From assembly GCF_036017065.1 (NCBI RefSeq), contig NZ_JAYXHR010000001.1, positions 1,674,001-1,738,000 on the forward strand: a stretch of DNA of 64,000 bases. Direction: 5' to 3'. The notes under the pieces were generated by a model. It was not told the origin of the DNA. It ran no database searches and saw nothing but the letters and a program-made list of their open reading frames with translations. Shown in pieces: positions 53,809 through 61,876 of this stretch. Every line of letters begins with the position of its first letter. Position 1 is the first letter of the stretch. Both the position numbers and the translations under genes were made by a program. Source of the DNA: Uliginosibacterium sp036017065 (GTDB lineage: Bacteria; Pseudomonadota; Gammaproteobacteria; Burkholderiales; Rhodocyclaceae).

Positions 53809-55203
53809 TCACGCTTCCGCACTGGCCAGCTTGCCAGGCACACCGCCGATGGAGCCGGCGCCCATGGTCAGCACCACATCGCCGTCCTGCGCCACTTCGA
53901 GAATGCGGGCCGGCAACTCGGCCACGTCTTCCACGAACACCGGTTCAACCTTTCCCGCCACGCGCAGGGCACGCGCCAGCGAGCGGCCGTCGGCAGCCAC
54001 CAGCGGCGCCTCGCCGGCGGAATACACCTCGCCGAGCACCAGCGCATCCACCGTACCCAGCACGCGGACGAAGTCCTCGAAGCAGTCACGGGTGCGGGTG
54101 TAGCGATGCGGCTGGAAAGCCAGCACGAGGCGACGGCCCGGATAGGCGCCACGCGCCGCCGACAGCGTCGCGGCCATTTCCACCGGGTGGTGGCCGTAGT
54201 CGTCGATCAACGTGAACTGCCCGCCCGCCGGCAGCGACACTTCGCCGTAGCGCTGGAAGCGGCGGCCCACGCCGTGGAATTCGGCGAGCGCCTTGCAGAT
54301 GGCCGCATCGCTGACGCCCAGCTCGGTCGCCACCGCGATGGCGGCCAGCGCGTTCTGCACGTTGTGCACACCGGGCAGATTGAGTACCACCGGCATGCGC
54401 GTCACTTCGCCGTTGCGGCGCACGCAGTCGAAGTGCATCTGGGTGCCGACGGCACGCACGTTCTCGGCGCGCACCTGGGCATCTTCCGCTAGGCCGTAGC
54501 GCACGATCTGCTTGGACACGAAGGGAATGATCTCGCGCACGTGCGGGTCATCCACGCACAGCACGGCGACACCGTAGAACGGCAGGCGGTGCAGGAAATC
54601 GACGAAGGACTGGCGCAGCTTCGCGAAATCGTGGCCGTAGGTCTCCATGTGGTCGGCGTCGATGTTGGTGACGACCGACACCACCGGACTCAGGAACAGG
54701 AAGGACGCGTCCGACTCATCGGCTTCGGCGACCAGGAATTCGCCGGTGCCCAGCTTGGCATTGGCACCCGCGGAATTGAGGCGGCCGCCGATGACGAAGG
54801 TCGGGTCCAGCCCGCCCTCCGCGAGGATGCTGGCGACCAGGCTGGTGGTCGTCGTCTTGCCATGGGTGCCGGCGATCGCGACGCCCTGCTTCAGGCGCAT
54901 CAGCTCGGCCAGCATCTGGGCGCGCGGCACCACCGGCAGCTGGCGGCGGCGTGCCTCGATGACCTCCGGGTTGTCACCGCGAACGGCGGTGGAGGTCACG
55001 ATGGCATCGGCCTCCTGCACGTTGGCGGCATCATGGCCGATGTGGACACGCACGCCCAGCGCTTCGAGCCGGCGCGTGGTGGCACTGGCCGAAAGGTCGG
55101 AACCGCTGACGGTGAAGCCCTGGTTGGCGAGCACCTCGGCGATGCCGCTCATGCCGGCGCCACCGACGCCGACGAAATGGATGTGACGGACCTTGTGCTT
55201 CAT
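53809..55203 (-). CDS. murC: UDP-N-acetylmuramate--L-alanine ligase
   Basis: First amino-acid ligase of peptidoglycan precursor synthesis. 464 residues: IHFVGVGGAGMSGIAEVL at the UDP site, P-loop GTHGKTTTTSL, EADESDASFL and DDYGHHPVE. GGAGG lies 6 bases before the ATG at 55203. Unusually for this cluster, 295 bp separate it from murG; a 100-codon frame fills the gap. Confidence 0.97.
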   Translation of the reverse strand: MKHKVRHIHFVGVGGAGMSGIAEVLANQGFTVSGSDLSASATTRRLEALGVRVHIGHDAANVQEADAIVTSTAVRGDNPEVIEARRRQLPVVPRAQMLAELMRLKQGVAIAGTHGKTTTTSLVASILAEGGLDPTFVIGGRLNSAGANAKLGTGEFLVAEADESDASFLFLSPVVSVVTNIDADHMETYGHDFAKLRQSFVDFLHRLPFYGVAVLCVDDPHVREIIPFVSKQIVRYGLAEDAQVRAENVRAVGTQMHFDCVRRNGEVTRMPVVLNLPGVHNVQNALAAIAVATELGVSDAAICKALAEFHGVGRRFQRYGEVSLPAGGQFTLIDDYGHHPVEMAATLSAARGAYPGRRLVLAFQPHRYTRTRDCFEDFVRVLGTVDALVLGEVYSAGEAPLVAADGRSLARALRVAGKVEPVFVEDVAELPARILEVAQDGDVVLTMGAGSIGGVPGKLASAEA

Positions 55204-55502
55204 GCGCGGCCTCCACGGAGGGCGCACGACGGGAAAACTGCAACGGACATGTTCGGATCTTGAGACAGGACTGAGGCGGGCTTGCCGGCCCCATGGCGAT
55301 GGGCACCGACAAGATTCTTTGCGCGCACGTGCGGCCACACGTGCTGCCGCATTTCCGCGCGCACGCGCGAGCGGCCCGCAGTGTTGCAGAAATCGCCCCC
55401 CAGTTCACGTCTTGACGCTGGGCGACGGAGGCTCTCCACGGCCAGCCTGCTGGCTGTGCGGCAGACGGGATTTTTTTCCGGCTTGCCCGCGAGAACGCTC
55501 AT
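55200..55502 (-). CDS. Possible 100-codon gene between murG and murC
   Basis: An ATG overlapping the murG stop (ATGA) opens a 100-residue frame whose stop overlaps the murC ATG (ATGA). The predicted protein is basic and Arg/Ala/Val-rich with no recognisable domain, signal peptide or membrane helix. Third codon positions are not strongly GC-biased, unlike true genes here, so it may be a chance frame in a spacer; the exact coupling on both sides is what makes it worth listing. The murC ribosome-binding site lies within it. Confidence 0.35.
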   Translation of the reverse strand: MSVLAGKPEKNPVCRTASRLAVESLRRPASRRELGGDFCNTAGRSRVRAEMRQHVWPHVRAKNLVGAHRHGAGKPASVLSQDPNMSVAVFPSCALRGGRA

Positions 55503-56560
55503 GGCTTCACCAGGCCCTCGCAGATGCTGGCCACGGCCTCGGCGGCAGTCGGCCGGGACTGCGCGCGCGCCGCCTGGGCCATCTCCAGCAAACGCGCGCG
55601 ATCCAGCTCGCCGAGCAGGCGCGCGAGTCGTGCGGGGCTGAGTTCGGTCTGCGGCAGCAGGATGGCCGCGCCATGCTCGGACAGGAAGCGCGCGTTGCCG
55701 GTCTGGTGGTCGTCCACCGCATGCGGGAAAGGCACCAGCACGCTGCCGATGCCCGCAGCCGCCAGCTCCGCGACCGTCAGCGCGCCGGCGCGGCAGATCA
55801 CCAGGTCCGCCTCGGCGTAACGCTCTGCCATGTTCTTGATGAAGGACACCAGCTCGCCTTCCACACCTGCGCGGGCGTAGGCCTGCTGCAGGATGGGCAG
55901 CTGCTTCTCGCCCGACTGATGCACCACCAGCGGACGCTGTGCCGGCGGCAGCAAGGCCAGCGCCTTGGGCACCGCCTCGTTCAGCGCCTGCGCCCCGAGC
56001 GAGCCGCCGACGATGAGGACGCGCAGCGGGCCGCTGCGGCCTGCGAAACGCTCGGCCGGATCGGGCAAGGCGGCGATGTCGGCGCGCACCGGGTTACCCA
56101 CCCACTGCGCATCTTTCAGCACTTCGGGAAAGCCGCTGACGATCCGGTCCGCCACGGCCGCCAGTACGCGGTTGGCCAGGCCGGCCACGGAGTTCTGCTC
56201 ATGCAGCACCAGGGGGCGGCCGATCAGCGCAGCCATCATGCCGCCGGGAAAAGTGACGTAGCCGCCCATGCCGAGCACCACGTCGGGACGCACGCGGCGC
56301 AATGCCCCCAGGGCCTGCCAGAAGCCGCGCAACAGGTTGAGCGGCAGCAGCAGCATGCGCAGCACGCCCTTGCCCCGCAGCGCGGAGAACTGCACCCAGG
56401 CCACCTCGTAACCCTGCTGGGGAACGATGCGCGCCTCCATGCCCTCGGCGTTGCCCAGCCAGGCCACGGACCAGCCGCGGGCGCGCAGGGCTTCGGCGAC
56501 GGCAATGCCAGGGTAGATGTGCCCGCCAGTCCCACCCGCCATGACGAGCAGCTTGGGCAT
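55499..56560 (-). CDS. murG: UDP-GlcNAc transferase MurG (lipid II synthesis)
   Basis: Adds GlcNAc to lipid I to give lipid II at the inner face of the membrane. 353 residues: VMAGGTGGHIYPGIAVAEAL, VLGMGGYVTFPGG, LHEQNSVAGLANR, VGGSLGAQALNE and CRAGALTVAELAAAG. The ATG at 56560 overlaps by one base the stop of the short repeat frame upstream (TGATG), and its own ribosome-binding site (GGGGGC) is poor, so reinitiation from that frame is plausible. Confidence 0.97.
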   Translation of the reverse strand: MPKLLVMAGGTGGHIYPGIAVAEALRARGWSVAWLGNAEGMEARIVPQQGYEVAWVQFSALRGKGVLRMLLLPLNLLRGFWQALGALRRVRPDVVLGMGGYVTFPGGMMAALIGRPLVLHEQNSVAGLANRVLAAVADRIVSGFPEVLKDAQWVGNPVRADIAALPDPAERFAGRSGPLRVLIVGGSLGAQALNEAVPKALALLPPAQRPLVVHQSGEKQLPILQQAYARAGVEGELVSFIKNMAERYAEADLVICRAGALTVAELAAAGIGSVLVPFPHAVDDHQTGNARFLSEHGAAILLPQTELSPARLARLLGELDRARLLEMAQAARAQSRPTAAEAVASICEGLVKP

Positions 56561-56769
56561 CAGGCACTGCCCCCGGGAGGATTGGAGCGTCCTGGCAGCG
56601 CGGCAACGCCGCTACGTCCGGACAGACTCATGCAGTACCCCGACCGGGCGGAGTGTTCTGGCTGCACGGCTGCGCCGCTACGCCGAAACCGACAAGTCAT
56701 GCGGCACCCCGATTGGTTGGAGTGTTTTGGCTGCGCGGCTGCGCCGCTACGCCGAAACCGACAAGTCAT
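56560..56769 (-). CDS. Possible 69-residue three-repeat peptide between ftsW and murG
   Basis: A frame of exactly 69 codons, formed by three tandem 23-codon units, each starting with Met: MTCRFRRSGAAAQPKHSNQS..., MTCRFRRSGAAVQPEHSARS... and a diverged MSLSGRSGVAALPGRSNPPG.... The start overlaps the ftsW stop (ATGA) and the stop overlaps the murG start (TGATG). The peptide is basic and small, without membrane helix; units 1 and 2 have two Cys each. Function unknown. It could be translated to couple ftsW and murG, or the repeats could be non-coding and open only because the unit is a multiple of three. Confidence 0.4.
   Translation of the reverse strand: MTCRFRRSGAAAQPKHSNQSGCRMTCRFRRSGAAVQPEHSARSGYCMSLSGRSGVAALPGRSNPPGGSA
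56563..56769 (-). repeat. Three tandem 69-bp repeats after ftsW
   Basis: Units at 56701-56769, 56632-56700 and 56563-56631. The two units nearest ftsW are close to identical; the one nearest murG is diverged and may be the oldest. A further partial copy of the unit edge (catgcggcaccccg) lies at 56767-56780 over the end of ftsW. Confidence 0.9.
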
Positions 56770-56796
56770 GCGGCACCCCGCATGACTTGTCGGTTT
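56755..56796. repeat. Perfect 19-bp inverted repeat over the ftsW stop codon
   Basis: aaaccgacaagtcatgcgg (56755-56773) and ccgcatgacttgtcggttt (56778-56796) are exact reverse complements with a 4-base spacer. In the mRNA this is a very stable hairpin that buries the ftsW stop and the ATG of the following repeat frame. Only three U residues end the stem, so it is not a classical terminator. Confidence 0.9.
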
Positions 56797-58004
56797 TCCC
56801 AGTCGATCCGGAGCAGGATGCCCAGCGCGATGCAGTTGGCAACGATGCCGGAGCCGCCGAAGCTCATCAGCGGCAGGGTGAGGCCCTTGGTGGGCAACAG
56901 ACCCATGTTCACGCCCATGTTGATGAAGGACTGCACGCCGATCCACAGGCCGATGCCTTGCGCGACGAGGCCGGCGAAGAAGCGGTCGAGTTGCAGGGCC
57001 TGGCGGCCGATGGCGAAGGCGCGCTGCACCAGCACCGCGAACAGCACCACCACCGTCATCACGCCAGCGAAGCCCAGCTCCTCCGCCACCACGGCGAGGA
57101 TGAAGTCGGTGTGCGCTTCCGGCAGGTAGAACAGCTTCTCGACGCTGGCACCGAGGCCGACGCCGAACCATTCGCCGCGACCGAAGGCGATCAGCGCGTG
57201 GGTGAGCTGGTAGCCGCTGGTGAGCTCGTTCTTCCAAGGGTCGACGAAGTTCACCAGGCGCTCCAGGCGGTACGGCGAAGTAATCGCCAGCACGGCGAAA
57301 CCCAGCAGGGCTACGACCAGCAGCAAGGCGAAGATGCGTGCGTTCAGGCCACCGAGGAACAGGATGCCGAAGGCGATGCAGGTGATGACCACGAAGGCAC
57401 CGAAGTCCGGCTCGCGCAGCAGCAGCGCGCCGACCAGCAGCACGACGCCAGCCATGGGCAGGAAGGCGCGCTTGAAGCTGGACATGTCGGGCAGCTTGCG
57501 CACGGTGTAGTCGGCAGCGTACAGCGCGACGAAGACCTTCATCAGCTCGGACGGCTGCATGTTGATCGGGCCGAGACCGATCCAGCGCCGCGCGCCGTTC
57601 ACCTCCTTGCCGATGCCGGGGATCAGCACCAGCACCAGCAACACGATGCCGATGAAGAACAGGGTCGGTGCCATCTGCTGCCAGATGCGCACCGGCATCT
57701 GGAAGGCCGCGGTGCCGGCCACCACGCCGATGGTCAGGAACACCGCGTGACGCAGCAGGAAGAAGTGCGATTGATGACCGGACAGGCGGCTGCCTTCGGC
57801 GAAGGCGATCGACGACGAGTAGACCATCACCAGGCCGAACAGCAGCAGTGCGCTGGCGGACCAGAACAGCAGTGCGTCGAGCTCCCGCTCCTGATGGCTC
57901 GCGCCCCCCAGGCGACCGACCGCGCGGTAGGTGGCGCGGTTGTCGAAGGCGCCGACGTTGCGACGCCAATCGTTGAACTGGTTGAACAGTGACAGCGCCT
58001 TCAT
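56766..58004 (-). CDS. ftsW: Septal SEDS-family glycosyltransferase FtsW
   Basis: Peptidoglycan polymerase of the divisome, partner of FtsI. 412 residues with ten membrane helices. Conserved sequence includes VMVYSSSIAFAEG, GARRWIGLGPINMQPSELMK, YQLTHALIAFGRGEWFGVGLG, LPEAHTDFILAVVAEELGF and LPLMSFGGSGIVANCIALGILLRI. The ATG at 58004 overlaps the murD stop (ATGA). The last codons (ENRQVMRGAA) are part of the inverted repeat. Confidence 0.97.
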   Translation of the reverse strand: MKALSLFNQFNDWRRNVGAFDNRATYRAVGRLGGASHQERELDALLFWSASALLLFGLVMVYSSSIAFAEGSRLSGHQSHFFLLRHAVFLTIGVVAGTAAFQMPVRIWQQMAPTLFFIGIVLLVLVLIPGIGKEVNGARRWIGLGPINMQPSELMKVFVALYAADYTVRKLPDMSSFKRAFLPMAGVVLLVGALLLREPDFGAFVVITCIAFGILFLGGLNARIFALLLVVALLGFAVLAITSPYRLERLVNFVDPWKNELTSGYQLTHALIAFGRGEWFGVGLGASVEKLFYLPEAHTDFILAVVAEELGFAGVMTVVVLFAVLVQRAFAIGRQALQLDRFFAGLVAQGIGLWIGVQSFINMGVNMGLLPTKGLTLPLMSFGGSGIVANCIALGILLRIDWENRQVMRGAA

Positions 58005-59362
58005 GCGCGCTCCACTCCTGGCAGCGCCCACACGGCCTCGCAGAAGACCTGCGCGCGGTGGGCATAGTTACGGAACATGTCGAAGCTGGCACAGGCCGGC
58101 GACAGCAGCACCGCATCCCCTGCCTGCGCGACGGTACTGGCGGCGCCTACCGCGTCGGCCATGTCGCGGCCATGCAGCACCTTCACATCACTGCCAGCCA
58201 CGGCGGACTGGATCAGCGGCGCGTCACGACCGATCAGCACCAGGGCACGCGCGTGCCGTGCGAGCGCGGGCGCCAGCGGTGCGAAGTCCTGCCCCTTGCC
58301 ATCGCCACCGGCGATCAGCACCACCGGGCGGCCCATGCCCTGCACGGCGGCCAGCGTGGCGCCGACGTTGGTGCCCTTGGAATCGTCGAAGAACTCCACG
58401 CCGTCGCCACGCCGCGCAATGCGTTCGACGCGGTGCGGCAGGCCGCGGAATTCGCGCAGCGCACCGATCAAGGCGGCACGCGGCAAGCCGACGGCTTCGC
58501 ACAGCGCCAGCGCGGCCAGGGCGTTGGCAACGTTGTGCTGGCCAGCCAGCCGCAGTTCCGCGGCGGCCATCAAGGCCTCGTCGCCACGCGCCAGCCAGCC
58601 GTCGCGCACACCGTACTGGTCGCGCGTCGGGACATCCAGGCCAAAGCTGACGACACGCCGACCCGGCAGGGCCATGTCGTGCACCAGGGCGTCGTCACGG
58701 TTGAGCACCTGCACGCCCTCACCGGAAAAGATGCGGGTCTTGGCGCCGGCGTAGGTCTGCAGATTGCCGTGGCGGTCGAGGTGATCGTCACTGACGTTGA
58801 GCACGGTCGCCGCGTCAGGCCGCAGCGAGGTGGTGCTTTCCAGCTGGAAGCTGGAGAGTTCCAGCACCCACGCGTCGGGCAGTTCCTTGGCGTCGATGCG
58901 ACGCATCAGTTCGGTGAGCGCGGAGGGCGAGATGTTGCCGGCCACCGCGGCATCCAGGCCGCAGGCGCGCACCAGTTCGCCGGTGAGCGTGGTCGTCGTG
59001 GTCTTGCCGTTGGTCCCCGTGATCGCCAGCAGCTTCGCGGGCTTGGGCAGCGTCGGCAGGGCCTGTGCAAAGAGCTCGATCTCCCCCACCACCGGGACGC
59101 CGAGGGTGCGCGCCTTGCGCACCAGCGGCTCGTCGATGGACAGGCCGGGGCTGATCGCCACCTGGCTGACACCATCGAGCAGGCTGTCGGCGAAGGGGCC
59201 GGCATGCAGCGTGGCGGCCGGCACGCTGCTTCGCAGGTCATCGACACCCGGCGGCTGGGCGCGCGAATCGGCGACGCGCAGCGCGTGGCCCTGGCGTGAC
59301 AGCCAGCGGGCCATCGCCAGCCCGCTTTCGCCCAGTCCGAGAATCAGTGTCAGCGCCTGCAT
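58001..59362 (-). CDS. murD: UDP-N-acetylmuramoylalanine--D-glutamate ligase
   Basis: Adds D-Glu to UDP-MurNAc-L-Ala. 453 residues: ILGLGESGLAMARWL at the UDP site, P-loop GTNGKTTTTTLTGEL, LELSSFQLE, NVSDDHLDRHG and FFDDSKGTNVGAT. The start at 59362 gives the family N-terminus; the frame extends to 59542 into mraY without conserved sequence. 29 bp after mraY. Confidence 0.96.
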   Translation of the reverse strand: MQALTLILGLGESGLAMARWLSRQGHALRVADSRAQPPGVDDLRSSVPAATLHAGPFADSLLDGVSQVAISPGLSIDEPLVRKARTLGVPVVGEIELFAQALPTLPKPAKLLAITGTNGKTTTTTLTGELVRACGLDAAVAGNISPSALTELMRRIDAKELPDAWVLELSSFQLESTTSLRPDAATVLNVSDDHLDRHGNLQTYAGAKTRIFSGEGVQVLNRDDALVHDMALPGRRVVSFGLDVPTRDQYGVRDGWLARGDEALMAAAELRLAGQHNVANALAALALCEAVGLPRAALIGALREFRGLPHRVERIARRGDGVEFFDDSKGTNVGATLAAVQGMGRPVVLIAGGDGKGQDFAPLAPALARHARALVLIGRDAPLIQSAVAGSDVKVLHGRDMADAVGAASTVAQAGDAVLLSPACASFDMFRNYAHRAQVFCEAVWALPGVERA

Positions 59363-59391
59363 GTGCGGTGTCGTCGGGAGTCGGTCTGGGG

Positions 59392-60480
59392 TCAGCGCAG
59401 CTTGAGGGTGGAGAGGCCGAACAGCACCAGCATCAGGGTGATGATCCAGAAGCGCACGACCACCTGCGTTTCCTTCCAGCCGCCCAGTTCGTAGTGGTGG
59501 TGCAGCGGCGCCATGCGGAAGATGCGCTTGCCGCCGGTCCACTTGAAGTACGCCACCTGCAGCATCACCGACAGGGTCTCGGCGACGAACAGGCCGCCCA
59601 TGATGAACAGCACGACCTCTTGCCGCACGATGACCGCGATGGTGCCCATGGCCGCGCCGAGCGCCAGTGCGCCCACGTCACCCATGAAGACTTCCGCCGG
59701 GTAGGCGTTGAACCACAGGAAGCCGAGGCCCGCGCCGCAGATCGCGCCGCACAGTACGGCGAGTTCGCCAGCGCCTTCGATGTAGGGCACGCCGAGGTAC
59801 TTGGAGAAACCGACGTGGCCGGCCACGTAGGCGAAGATCGCCAGCGCGGCGGTGACCATCACGGTGGGCATGATCGCCAAGCCGTCCAGGCCGTCGGTGA
59901 GGTTCACCGCGTGGCTGGTGCCGTTGATGGTGAAGTAGGTCAGCGCGATGAAGCCGAACACACCCAGCGGGTAGGCCACCGACTTGAAGAAGGGCACGAT
60001 CAGCTCGGTCTGTGCCGGGAAGTCGGCACTGAAACCCAGGTAGATCGCCGCGGCAGCCGCGATCAGCGACGTCCACAGGTACTTCCAGCGCGACGCCAGG
60101 CCCTTGGGGTCGCGATGCACGACCTTGCGCCAGTCATCCACCCAGCCGACGGCGCCGAAGCCCAGGGTCACGAACAGCACGACCCACACGTAGCGGTTGT
60201 CGAGGTTGCCCCACAGCAGGATGGTGATGGCCACCGCGATGAGGATCAGGGCGCCGCCCATGGTCGGCGTACCGGCCTTGGTGAGGTGCGACTTGGGGCC
60301 GTCGTCGCGCACCGCCTGGCCGATCTTCTTGGCCGCCAGCCAGCGGATCACGCCGGGCCCGAAGATGAAGGAGATGACCAGCGCGGTCAGCGCGGCCAGC
60401 ATCGTCCGCAACGTGATGTAGCCGAACACGTTGAAGGCGCGGATGTCCTGGCCGAGCCAGAGGGCAAGTTCGAGCAGCAT
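59392..60480 (-). CDS. mraY: Phospho-N-acetylmuramoyl-pentapeptide transferase
   Basis: Membrane enzyme making lipid I from UDP-MurNAc-pentapeptide and undecaprenyl phosphate. 362 residues, ten helices. GTPTMGG, the Asp-Asp pair in GWVDDWRKVV, NLTDGLDGLA and FMGDVGALALG, and the HHH motif in PLHHHYELGGWKE are all present. Confidence 0.98.
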   Translation of the reverse strand: MLLELALWLGQDIRAFNVFGYITLRTMLAALTALVISFIFGPGVIRWLAAKKIGQAVRDDGPKSHLTKAGTPTMGGALILIAVAITILLWGNLDNRYVWVVLFVTLGFGAVGWVDDWRKVVHRDPKGLASRWKYLWTSLIAAAAAIYLGFSADFPAQTELIVPFFKSVAYPLGVFGFIALTYFTINGTSHAVNLTDGLDGLAIMPTVMVTAALAIFAYVAGHVGFSKYLGVPYIEGAGELAVLCGAICGAGLGFLWFNAYPAEVFMGDVGALALGAAMGTIAVIVRQEVVLFIMGGLFVAETLSVMLQVAYFKWTGGKRIFRMAPLHHHYELGGWKETQVVVRFWIITLMLVLFGLSTLKLR

Positions 60481-60484
60481 GTGT

Positions 60485-61876
60485 CTAGTTCTTCGTTTCG
60501 GTTGTCGGCTGCGAGGATGCGGCCACGGCCACGGCGTCGCTCACGCGCTCCATGCGCATGAAACGTGACCCCTTGACCAGCACCACCGCGTCGGGCTTGA
60601 GCATCGGCCGCAGCGCAGCCACCAGTTCCTCGACCGTCGCAAAATGCTCGCCACCGACACCGAAATTGCGGGCCGCCAGCGCGCTCTGGTCGCCGAGTGC
60701 GAGCAGGTGGTCGACCCCCTGGCTCTTGGCATAGCCGCCGACTTCGTCGTGGTACTGGGCGCTCATCTCGCCGATCTCGCCCATGTCGCCCAGCACGAGG
60801 ATCTTGCGCCCCGCCGCCGAGGCCAGCACGTCGATGCCGGCGCGCACGGAGTCCGGGTTAGCGTTGTAGGTGTCGTCCAGCAGCACGGCGCCGCCATTGG
60901 CGGCGCGGATCTGCAGGCGCCCCTTGGCGCCGCCAAAGCCTTCCAGCCCGGCGACCACCGCGGCAAGCGGCACACCTGCCGCCAGCGTGGCCGCAGCGGC
61001 GGCCAGCGCGTTGCGCACGTTGTGCACGCCCGGAACGCGCAGCGCGATGCTCGCCTCGCCTGCCGGCGACCGCAGTGCGATGCGGCTGCCGAAATTCATC
61101 GGCTCGTGGGTGGCCGTGACGTCCGCATCCGGTGCGAGGCCGAAGCTGACCACACGGCGCGGTGCTGCCATCTGGCGCCACAGGGCGGCATGCGCGTCGT
61201 CGGCGTTGATCGCCGCGATGCCCTGCGCGTCCAGCGCGCCGAAGATGGCACCCTTCTCCGTCGCCACCGCGGTCAGTTCGCCCATGCCGGCCAGGTGGGC
61301 ACGCTGGGCGTTGGTCACCACGGCCACACCGGGCGCGGCAAGACTGGCGAGGTAGCCGATCTCGCCGGGACGGTTCATGCCCATCTCGAACACCGCGGCG
61401 CGATGCGTGGCGGACAGGCGCAGCAGCATCTGCGGCAGGCCGATGTCGTTGTTCAGGTTGCCCTGGGTGGCCAGCACGGCACCTTCGGCCGGATAGGCTG
61501 CACGCAGGATCGCGGCGCACATTTCCTTGACCGTCGTCTTGCCGTTGCTGCCGGTCACGCCGATGACGGGCAGCGCGAACTTGCGACGCCAGTGCGCGGC
61601 CAGGCGGCCCAGCGCCAGGCGCGTGTTGTCCACCTTCAGCAGCGGAAAACCGGCCGGCGCCTCCACCGCGATGTCGCGATCCACCATGGCGGCCGAAGCG
61701 CCCGCCTCGGCTGCCTGGGCAATGAAGCTGTGGCCATCGAAACGCTCGCCACGCAGGGCGACGAACAAGGTACGGGCCAGCACGCCGCGAGTATCGGTGC
61801 CGACCCCCTCGAAGCTGTCGTCACCGCCGGTCAGAACGCCGCCAGTGGCCTGCGCGGCTTCGATGAGATTCATCAT
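60485..61876 (-). CDS. murF: UDP-MurNAc-tripeptide--D-alanyl-D-alanine ligase
   Basis: Adds D-Ala-D-Ala to complete the precursor. 463 residues: DTRGVLARTLFVALRGERFDGH (N-terminal domain), P-loop VTGSNGKTTVKEM, EMGMNRPGEIGYL and LLDDTYNANPDSVRAG. The ATG at 61876 overlaps the murE stop (ATGA); mraY starts 4 bp after its stop. Confidence 0.97.
   Translation of the reverse strand: MMNLIEAAQATGGVLTGGDDSFEGVGTDTRGVLARTLFVALRGERFDGHSFIAQAAEAGASAAMVDRDIAVEAPAGFPLLKVDNTRLALGRLAAHWRRKFALPVIGVTGSNGKTTVKEMCAAILRAAYPAEGAVLATQGNLNNDIGLPQMLLRLSATHRAAVFEMGMNRPGEIGYLASLAAPGVAVVTNAQRAHLAGMGELTAVATEKGAIFGALDAQGIAAINADDAHAALWRQMAAPRRVVSFGLAPDADVTATHEPMNFGSRIALRSPAGEASIALRVPGVHNVRNALAAAAATLAAGVPLAAVVAGLEGFGGAKGRLQIRAANGGAVLLDDTYNANPDSVRAGIDVLASAAGRKILVLGDMGEIGEMSAQYHDEVGGYAKSQGVDHLLALGDQSALAARNFGVGGEHFATVEELVAALRPMLKPDAVVLVKGSRFMRMERVSDAVAVAASSQPTTETKN

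Noticed and set aside
55262..55498. Possible remnant of a mobile element in the murG-murC gap
   Set aside because: No terminal inverted repeats, target duplication or transposase-like sequence could be seen.
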